Assembly: GCF_032884065.1 (NCBI RefSeq) | Contig: NC_088867.1 | Coordinates: 48,233,317-48,297,316, forward strand | Origin: Artemia franciscana | Lineage: Eukaryota; Arthropoda; Branchiopoda; Anostraca; Artemiidae | Direction of reading: 5' to 3' | DNA length: 64,000 nucleotides | Part shown: positions 55,792 through 64,000 of the stretch, one piece after another | How the letters are laid out: each line of letters begins with the position of its first letter | Position numbering within the stretch: the first letter of the stretch is position 1 | The notes under the pieces: generated by a model | Seen by the model: the letters and a program-made list of their open reading frames with translations, nothing else | Told to the model about the DNA's origin: nothing | Databases searched by the model: none | Translations under genes and position numbers: made by a program

Positions 55792-58700
55792 TTAGGCCAT
55801 AGAAAAAAAAAAACATAAACATAACAAAGCGAATAAAAACACAGATAAGTCAAAAAGAAAAACGAAAAAAGAAAGAAAGCCTTTTTCAACATACTTAGCC
55901 AAATTCCTTAATCTCCTTTTAACTTGTGATCCTACAATCCCTTCCATCCACCTTCTATCTGTCAACACTAACAAAAAACACTCATTTCTTAAATCCACTA
56001 ATTCCTTATAATTTCGCAAAAAATGAAAAATATCCTTTTCATCTTCCCCACACATCGGACAAGGGACTGGGTTAACACTGTGACCCCTAAATATCCTGTC
56101 TCTTTCCCCAATATCAATCGACTTTCCCTTTAAGTTCAAAATACATTTTATTTCTTCTCTTTCAACCCCAACTTAAAAATAAACTCCTTCCCCTTACGTG
56201 TCCTTCATCATACTATACAGACTCAGAGATGCCGAGACCTCCTTCCGTGATGCCACAAAAGTAATCCTTGCTCGTGTGACCTTTTTTTTTACCTTGATCC
56301 CTTACTTTCATTCCAAAAATACGAATATTCTACTTCATTTAAAATTTACTTATGGTCCTGCGGCCACCCTACCTCTATCTTATTCTCCAACAAATTAAAA
56401 TCGGCTTCTTTCGCTAGCCCCTTTTTTACTTCTTAAAATTTTTATCCAAAACTTCACCACTCTTATTAAGCTATTTTTTCTTAGCCTACTTAGTCCCAAA
56501 TCTTCCTCCAGTAAAACGCTGGATTTATGGGCCAAAAAAACTCTCTTAAAATTATTCCATTGCATTTTCTCCAACTCCTCATTTTCTCTAAAACCCCACA
56601 GCTCACACCCCTAATGCATAACCGGGAGGAGTTTAGTCCCAAATAAATATTTATGCATTGCTCTTCCCAACCTCACTTTTTAAAATTAAATTCAGACATA
56701 GATTTCCCTTTTGTACTCTATGCTTAACCTCCTGTGCATACTTACCATTCCAAAAAAAAACTTAACCCCTAAATACACAAATTCTTTTTCAATCTCTATA
56801 GAATCACTTTTAAATCTAAATCCATCTTCTCTCCTTAATTTTCCACCTTTCCTAAAAACTACAATTACCGTTTCCTTCTTATTTAATTCTAATCCTTTCC
56901 TATCCGAATCTTCTTCCATTATATTTAATGTTTGCATGTCTTTGCCGATTGTGAGAGCAATATCATCAGCAAACAAAAGCATGCATATTTTCGAAACACT
57001 TGTCAGTACTTCCGGAGCGCTTTTTTCCTAGAAGGAATCAAGTATATCAGTAATGTACACGTTGAACAAAATCGGTGACACTCAGCATCTCTGTTTTAAA
57101 CAGAGTTTGCGTCAAAATTCGGTTGCGTCAAAAATAGGTTTAAAACAGCATCTCTGTTTTAAACCTATTCCCGTCAAAATTCACCCGGATACCTTACCTA
57201 GTATTCTAACAACTAGGCCTACTGGACTAAATATTCCTACAATCAATCTAGCAAAACTTACCGGCAGTTTTTTCTCCAAAAGTTGCTTAACTAACATAAC
57301 TCTTATCACATTATCCAAATCCCCACTTACATCCAGGAACGCTACGGAAATCCTACCCCCTCTTTTCATGATTCCTTTTCTAACTATGCTATGCAAAATA
57401 AAAACCTGCTCTATTATACCCCCATCTTTCCTATACCCTCCCTATTCCTTTTTTAATTTCCCTAATTCTTCTAGCGATTTTATTAGGCGACTATCTATTA
57501 TCTTACAAAAAATATTACAGACTATGGGAGAAATCTGGATTCGTCGGTAATTCGAGAATTCTTTGCTATTTCCTTTTCTATACAATGGTACAGCTATAGA
57601 TGTTGTCCATTCTATTGGCCAGCTGCACGATAAAAATATGTAATTCGGTAATTCCAGAATTCTTTGTTGTTTCCTTTTCTATACAATGGTACAGCTATAG
57701 ATGTTGTCCATTCTATTGGCCAGCTGCACAATAAAAATATGCAATTCGGTAATTCGAGAATTCTTTATTATTTCCTTTTTATATAATGGTACAGCTATAG
57801 ATGTTGTCCATTCTATTGGCCAGCTGCACGATAAAAATATGTAATTCGGTAATTCAAGAATTCTTTGCTGTTTCCTTTTCTATACAATGGTACAGCTATA
57901 GATGTTGTCCATTCTATTGGCCAGCTACACGATAAAAATATGTAATTCGGTAATTCCAGAATTCTTTGCTGTTTCCTTTTCTATACAATGGTACAGCTAT
58001 AGATGTTGTCCATTCTATTGGCCAGCTCCACGATAAAAATATGTGATTCGGTAATTCGAGAATTCTTTATTATTTCCTTTTTTATATAAGGGTACAGCTA
58101 TAGATGTTGTCCATTCTATTGGCCAGCTGCACAATAAAAATATGCAATTCGGTATTTCGAGAATTCTTTATTATTTCCTTTTTATATAATGGTACAGCTA
58201 TAGATGTTGTCCATTCTATTGGCCAGATGCACAATAAAAATATGTGGTAGAAAACGACAGTTAAAACTGGTATGCCTACTTATTTTGCCTTTTTCCATAC
58301 TCGTAGTGGAATTCCGTCTCGACCTGTAGCTTTTTCATTGGTGCTATCAATTTCGTATCTCCTTCTGTCAAGGCTCCAAAAAGTATAATTTCTGGTAAAA
58401 TATTTTGGAGATCTTCGTCCATTTGATTTCCGTTTACCGACTGTGTCCTGAGGTACTGTTCCCACTGTTCAGGTTCCAAAGAACATGTCTTGAGTGCCTC
58501 TCCCTTCAGCGATCTATGTACAGCTTTCCAGAATTGATGTGCATCTTTTTTCCTGAATCGTTTAATAAGTACTTATTCTTTTTTCACTGCTTCGCATTGT
58601 TTTTTCTCTCTTATCATCTTCTTATACCGCTTTATATTCTCTCTGTGAATTCTTAAGTTATTCTCTATTTCTTGTGGTTGGGTGAACGTTCTTTCCTCAG

Positions 58701-59345
58701 ACTCTCTTGTACAATGACTTGAAGACCCTTACACTCGTAATCAAAAAATGTTTTCGTCGATTTCTTCTCTTCCCGTAGTTCGCAGACCTTCCTCGGTGGG
58801 TCTTCTAAATCACATACTGCTTCACTTACTTTTCCTACTAAACAAACTCAATAATCTTCTCTATCTCTTTCTCTAAATTTTTGTTTCTTACATTAACCTT
58901 AAATAAATCTTCATCATTAATATCCACTACTCTCTCTATATCTATATATATTTTTTTAATCTAGTATACTCTTTTCCGAAACCTTTTCTATAACCTTATT
59001 TTTCTGTCGACGATTTTCCACTCTGATCTCTAACAGCAATGGCAAATGGTCGGAGCCAACTATTTCCAATACCCCAAAATCCGCAAAACACGACAAAAGA
59101 CGACCATCTACTAAAATATAATCATTTAAACTTGAGTTCTTACCCGAATAACATGTAAACTCTCTCCTATCCTTATCTTTTCCAAACCTCCAATTAACCA
59201 TAATCAAACCGTGCTCCTTGCAAAAATATAAAAGCTTACTTCCCCAAGTGTTCTATCTTCTTCCCTTGTCCTTTGTATGCCTTTCCCTTAATTTCTCAAA
59301 ACTTTCTTCTTCTTGAATATCTATAATATCTCCTGCTGAGTTACT
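55792..59345 (-). mobile_element. Degenerate LINE (R1/I-like) within the gamma-COP intron
   Basis: Minus-strand order: endonuclease end (58956-59207: MVNWRFGKDKDRREFTCYSG, LNDYILVDGRLLSCF, GSDHLPLLLEI with the SDH motif); linker (58276-58479); RT start LSWPIEWTTSIAVPLYRKGN, then EFSNYRI (within the tandem block); SVAFLDVSGDLDNV (57181-57396); LLFADDIALTIG (56692-56982); and C-terminal zinc motif CPMCGEDEKDIFHFLRN (55792-56139). Most domains are present but frames change often, and the first RT block is amplified. It has the same orientation as the host gene. Confidence 0.8.
57540..58243 (-). repeat. 101-bp tandem repeat of LINE RT coding sequence, seven copies
   Basis: Each unit contains GGTACAGCTATAGATGTTGT and CCATTCTATTGGCCAGCTGC; on the minus strand it encodes WPIEWTTSIAVPLYRKGN followed by SKEFSNYRI. 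Starts are near 57540, 57641, 57742, 57843, 57944, 58044 and 58146. Two variants alternate: A (CTTTTCTATACAATGG) and B (CTTTTTATATAATGG), in the order A A B A A B B. Confidence 0.9.
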
Positions 59346-59773
59346 TTCACATTTCCGGAACAGTGAGAAGTTACTCAGAGTTAGCTCAGAATTAAATATG
59401 GTCATCATCCCTTAAGTCGAGGTAGAACTACTGATATTAGGAAAGAGAAGAATAAATGTCACCGCTTTAGGGAACTGCACAATTTAGACAAAACTCAGCA
59501 GAAAAGTAGATGGGAAGTGCCAACACTACACAAAGTCCCTGTAGGATATACTGTCCTTCTGTAATTTATTTTTTTTTGTGTGTGTGGGGGGGGGGGTTCT
59601 GAGAGAAAAGCTAGCAATTTATGTGCTTTTTACCATCCAAACAACTCCCAACGTGAGGCCTGGAGAGGCCACTGTTAGATCCAGAATTTAATGCATAATC
59701 AATTGACCTTAAAGATAGATAGAGAGACAGAGAGAGAGAGNNNNNNNNNNNNNNNNNNNNNNNNNNNNNNNNN
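59346..59773. other. Spacer with G-run, GA-repeat and assembly gap
   Basis: TGTGTGTGGGGGGGGGG at about 59578-59595; AGATAGATAGAGAGACAGAGAG just before 33 N (59741-59773). The gap is probably a collapsed purine repeat. Confidence 0.6.
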
Positions 59774-59935
59774 AAAAGTAGAATTGTGGCAAAGAGTCAA
59801 ACTTTAGCGTAAAGAGCGAGGGATTGCGGAGGGGACAACCCATTTTATATACGGAGTAATTTCTGTTCGTTTTAAGTTTTAATGTCGCTCCTTACTTTCA
59901 GCTAAAAAAATTAGTTTTTTTTTTATTTAATATCA
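59774..59935 (+). repeat. Dispersed repeat DR1, terminal piece e
   Basis: CAAACTTTAGCGTAAAGAGC, then TATACGGAGTAATTTCTGTT and GTCGCTCCTTACTTTCAGCT, as at 39165-39265 and 45750-45850. Confidence 0.85.
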
Positions 59936-60940
59936 AGTAAAAGCTGAGCCGAAATTGAATTGAAAGTGTGAACACTCACGCAAGCGTATTTGGCACACAA
60001 TTTTTCCTAGAAGAAGGGATTTAAGTCAATATTAAACAATAATCCCTCAATCTGTCCGGGAGATGGAAGAGGAAGGAGAAAAAGATTTGTCCACGTGATG
60101 ATGTAACATTTGTGATGTGTAAATTATTTCCCTATCTCCTGGGCAAGTGGCCATTGTGTGGCCACGTGTGTGGTGTCAAAATCAGAAAGTTGACAGCCTC
60201 AAATCCTCAAAGTTAACAAAGTTGAATTCCTTGTATGATTGATCAAAAATTAATCCGCGAAACTCATGTCAGCCAGCCTTTACTCTAATTGCTAAAAGAC
60301 TTAATATTTGACGAATTTTTGGGTCTCTTCGCCAAACCTCATTCTGTCTATCTACGTTTTTCTCTTGAAAACAACATATTAAATTAATTTGAAATTAGCA
60401 ACAATGTCGACTTTTGCAAAATTCACTTGAATATCTGATTCGGACATCTTTAGCAGCAATATCAAACTATGGCTTCAAGACCAATAAAAGAATAAGCGAT
60501 TATATTCACTTATGAAATTAATAAAAATGTACTGAAATGTATTGGAAAAATAATGGATTAATATGGGGAAGGGGGTAGTACACTTTTTTTCCCATTTTCA
60601 TAAGTGTACAAGGTATGAAGTTTCTTCTTTCGAAGTTTCTGGTCCGAAAAGCTTCAATATGCTAGGGGGTTCATTGAAAATATATCCCAAACATCAGTCA
60701 TTTTTTATATCTATTGAGGGGATCAATTAATTACGCAAATATTACCCCTCCCCTCTCCCCATATAGAACACCCGAATATAAAAACACTAAAACAAGATAC
60801 CATTACAGATAAAAAACTTTTTATCCCCCCCCCCTTCCGCAAGACGATGTACCACTTCATCATCTAAGTGTTTATTTTAATTTGGTTTCATTGCTAACAA
60901 ATTATCAATAGACATCAAATCCTTTGACCCTTTTTATTAT
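59936..60940. other. No gene seen
   Basis: AT-rich intronic or intergenic DNA with a C-run at 60826. Confidence 0.45.
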
Positions 60941-61962
60941 GTTGCGAGAGCAACACTTTGGTTTTTGTCGTTTTTTTTTTTCTTCCTAGCACCCCAATTT
61001 CAGCTTATTCCTAGAAAGTGGTAAGGGTCTAGCCTTTGCGGTTTTTACGGATAGTGTTGACCTTAGGCCGGACTGATGAATATGACTTTGTATTTTGGAA
61101 AGCTTCGTAGAACTCTTGCCTGGAGCCAAAAATCTATTGTTTCTACCGATTTCTGTTCGTGATTTCAGCTGAGTTTATCATTCGTTTTTTTTTGCACTTG
61201 GGATTGTGGTAGAGAAATGGTATTAGACGTGCCTGTTAAACTTTAAAAGTTCTCTCATTGCTAAAGAAATTAGAGTTTATCCTTTGCTCCTTTCTAAGTG
61301 ATGACGTTAGAAATTTGGCCTACGGGAAAAAGTCAACTTTTAAACTAAGACAGATAGATTATTTTTTTTTCGACGACAGTCGATAGCTCTTGATGAACTG
61401 ATCAAAGTATTTGTCATTCATTTTTTGGCAAAAAAAATTCCTTCATGAGACTTATCAGTTTAAAAGTTTAAAGGGGTTGACAACTTCAGTAGTAAGGTAC
61501 ATAAAGAAAACAAAAACAGGCCGATACCAATTGTGAGACATATAGGGGAGTTTTAAGCAACAGTCGGCTGTTAGCTCATAATCATCTTCGGCAATGATGG
61601 GTTCGCAACTGTTGCTAGTTGGTGCACCTATTATTTGTTTCCAGTGTATTTTATGGTAAGAAAAATTTCGTTCCGGTGGTAAGGACCTGTATGGAACTTG
61701 TAAGTAATAGTTGGCTGTTAGGCTACAATCATCTTCAGCGATGAGGGGTTAACAACTTTTGCTAGTTGCAATGAGGGGTTTACAGTTTTTGCGAGTTGGT
61801 GTACCTAGTATTTATTTTAAGATCCTTACAGATTAACAAATTCAGCGTTTAATCGAAGAGAGGAAACAAAAACAAAGTCTTGCTCTCGCAACACTTTACT
61901 CGGCGAAGCCGAACAAAGGTTGCCGCAACACCTTACGTTGCCCATGCAACGTAGATCTAGTT
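60941..61962 (+). mobile_element. Helitron-like non-autonomous element, copy 2
   Basis: Same ends as the copy at 41529-43376: GTTGCGAGAGCAACACTTTG at the start; TTGCTCTCGCAACACTTTAC, CGGCGAAGCCG and the hairpin ACGTTGC-CCAT-GCAACGT, then AGATCTAG with T next, at the end. Here the 3' hairpin is perfect. It lacks about 370 interior bases and the 200-bp duplication found in copy 1. Confidence 0.65.
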
Positions 61963-63056
61963 AAGATTTAGGATTTTGGTATCGAAATCTTTGAATTGCT
62001 CCTATTTTGTGAGGAAGTTCCTAATAACTATGAACTAATACATCAAATATCTTGTATATTTCTATAATTACAGAGGGGAATATTTTATTAAGGAAGATTT
62101 TAACTCACATCCCCCCCCTCTAATAAAGACAATAATATGCAAAAAGTGTGAAAAATGACAGAACAAAAACACAATGCTTTATTGGCAAAATGATTTCCTT
62201 TTCAAACTTGAGCCCCACAACCTAGAAGTAATGCGCCCATTCATCACTGGAGGCCTTAATTTCATTTCACTCTACTTCGTAGAATATTTTGAGACTTAAT
62301 TGAGAAATAATTGCGGACACATTAGACGTCCATAATAAACTAATATTCCTAAATGACTTCGTCATTTTGTGTTTTTTTTTTTTCATTTATTTTGACCTCA
62401 ACAATTGATCACGTATTAACGAAATTCTCTTCTAAAAATAGCAGTTCTAATATATTTATTACTAACATAAAAGGTTTTGTGGCCAAATAACTAAATGATA
62501 AAAAAGAACGCAACAAGAAAAAAACACAAAAAACAAAACAAAAAAACATTTAACTTATTATGTCTATTAGGGTTAAAAAGAAACAGTCTTTTAACAGAAT
62601 CATTCCAATGTCTTAACAGAAATCCCAAGCCTTTTCTAGAAAAACTCCATTGACAACATTTATTACAAGTATCTTGTAAAGCAAGGGTCTTACGGGGGAT
62701 GGGGGGGGGGGGGAGACAAACATAAATTGCTTCTTTGATATTGAAATTACACTTGTATCTTAGAAGATATTCTGTTAATTTAAAGGAAGTATTGATTATA
62801 GTACCATATTGTTTTCAATAGAGGGCAACAATCTCCATACGAAATTATATAAAACTTATTCTCCATGCAAATAATTCTGAGTAAACATAATAATTACAAG
62901 AATACAATCTAGATAGTTATCATTTTATGCAAAAAACCATCGATTTTCTTTCAGTTTTCTCTCCTTTTTGTAAAAAAAAAAACAAAAAAAAAAACAAAAT
63001 CATCGCGGCATATGACTATACAATAACTACATATGAATGAATAATCACAAAAATAC
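61963..63056. other. No gene seen
   Basis: AT-rich with a G-run (62700-62714) and A-rich tracts (62500-62560, 62970-62999). Confidence 0.45.
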
Positions 63057-64000
63057 TACTACCACTACCACTAACAACTCACCGCAGCACCAAGCCGCCT
63101 GAGGCCAACACAGCTACGTACGCTCATCCTCCATCCTAATCTATTAAAAGCCTCCTTCTTTACACTCTCCCAGGAGGCTCCCATTCCCATTAAATTTTTC
63201 TTTACGACATACTCCCACCTCAACCGCGGACGACCTGCTTTCCGTTTGGCCCTAGACGGTTGGCCGAAAATGACAATCTTCGGCAATTTGTTATCCTTCA
63301 TCCGCAGAACGTGCCCTAGCCATCTCAACCTTTCTCTCATTATAGCCCTAGAAAGCGGGATTGAACCACACTTTTCGCACAGCCTACTGTTTGCAATACG
63401 GTCAGTCAGCCGGGTGCCCAGAACAATCCGTAGGCAATGTCTCTGGAAAACATCTAGCCAATCTTCATCCGCTTTTTGGGGCATCCATACTTCAGAGCCA
63501 TGTTTGACCACTGTCATCATTGTGGCTTCTATTATTCTAATCTTGGCTTGCAGACTTATCTTCCTGTTTGTCCAAATTTATTTTAAGTTTGAAAAAATAT
63601 CCTGAGCCTTAGCTATTCTACTTTTAACATCTTCAGAGCTCCCACCGTCTTTACTAGTAATACTACCAAGGTAAGTAAAGCTACCCACCTGATCAATATT
63701 TTCGTTATCTAACGTCACCTCTTGATGAATCTTATCTTTACCCAACGTCACCATTTCATCTTCACTTATTCCCAGCCTTAGTGACTTAGTCTTATCAACA
63801 TTAATTTTCAAACCTATTCTAGCACCTTGAACTCAAAAATTGAAACATCAAAGAGACATCAATAAGTTCATTCAGTTTGTTTTACTTTCATCTAGGATAC
63901 ATAAACCATCAGCATAATCTAAGTCCAGGAGAGTTTTTTCCTCCCCATTTGATTCAGTGGTTTCCCATTGCCTTTCCTGTACTCTTTAAGATCAAGTCCA
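63057..64000 (-). mobile_element. LINE 3' half (RT end and C-terminus)
   Basis: It runs in from the right edge on the minus strand: DLILKSTGKAMGNH, then LDLDYADGLCILDES, the YADD box with the second aspartate changed to glycine (about 63908-63916). Next come a stop region, MKINVDKTKSLRLGISEDEM and VGSFTYLGSITSKDGGSSED (63578-63811), then 149 codons (63071-63520) with DVFQRHCLRIVLGTRLTDRI, CEKCGSIPLSRAIMRERLRW, LGHVLRM and GQPSRAKRKAGRPRLRW, ending AAVSC-stop. The tail is a (GTA/GTG)n run at 63057-63075. It is the better preserved relative of the piece at 37.25 kb. Confidence 0.85.

Noticed and set aside
57540..58243. CRISPR or regulatory repeat array
   Set aside because: No spacers; the whole unit is LINE coding sequence.

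Overview
The window is nuclear DNA from an invertebrate animal, most likely an arthropod (a crustacean would fit). The evidence is one spliced host gene (gamma-COP), Penelope-like elements with GIY-YIG ends, animal-type Helitrons, several LINE types, Ty3/gypsy and piggyBac remnants, long (TA)n tracts and an AT-rich background with few open frames. The species cannot be told from the sequence alone. Two assembly gaps are present (33840-33939 and 59741-59773).

Left part, 1-23.5 kb. A minus-strand relic of a large uncharacterised invertebrate protein family (1-3346, cut by the window edge) has an ordered set of family segments in shifting frames and ends in a PIN-like acidic motif. Next come a Penelope fragment, two LINE fragments, a short Helitron derivative, and an autonomous-type Helitron (8367-11576). 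The Helitron keeps its PIF1-like helicase and the Rep tyrosine motif but has lost the HUH part. It sits inside a (TA)n tract within a tandem repeat of about 430 bp. A Ty3/gypsy relic (14.9-19.6 kb, minus) is split by an internally deleted piggyBac-type transposase (16.3-17.2 kb). A Penelope element follows (19.6-21.8 kb), with a second small piece at 22 kb.

Middle, 23.5-53.4 kb. Pieces that resemble small proteins found with Polinton/Maverick (adintovirus-like) DNA lie at 23.5-24.3 and 29.5-29.9 kb. They are separated by a full-length-looking Penelope element (25.36-29.47 kb) with two direct pseudo-LTRs and an inverted third copy. A minus-strand LINE with endonuclease and RT (30.8-33.8 kb) follows, then a tandem array of about 280-bp units and several copies of a dispersed repeat family here called DR1 (38.4, 39.1-40.7, 44.3-45.9 and 59.8 kb; related units in the 34-35.4 kb array). 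One DR1 copy lies between 0.6-kb inverted arms. Two copies of a Helitron-like non-autonomous element (41.5-43.4 and 60.9-62.0 kb) end in a hairpin plus CTAG. From 46.7 to 53.4 kb no gene is recognised.

Right part, 53.4-64 kb. The only intact host coding sequence is the last exon of the coatomer gamma subunit gene (53597-54888, minus), with a clear 3' splice acceptor and poly(A) signals. Nothing upstream in the window encodes the rest of the protein, so the preceding intron would be at least 9 kb. It holds a degenerate LINE (55.8-59.3 kb) in which a 101-bp piece of the RT coding region is amplified seven times in tandem, a DR1 piece, the second Helitron-like element, and the 3' half of another LINE (63.06-64.0 kb).

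Apart from gamma-COP every coding trace is a damaged mobile element or an orphan pseudogene. The interest lies in the nesting, in the palindromic and tandem structures, and in the Polinton-like fragments.
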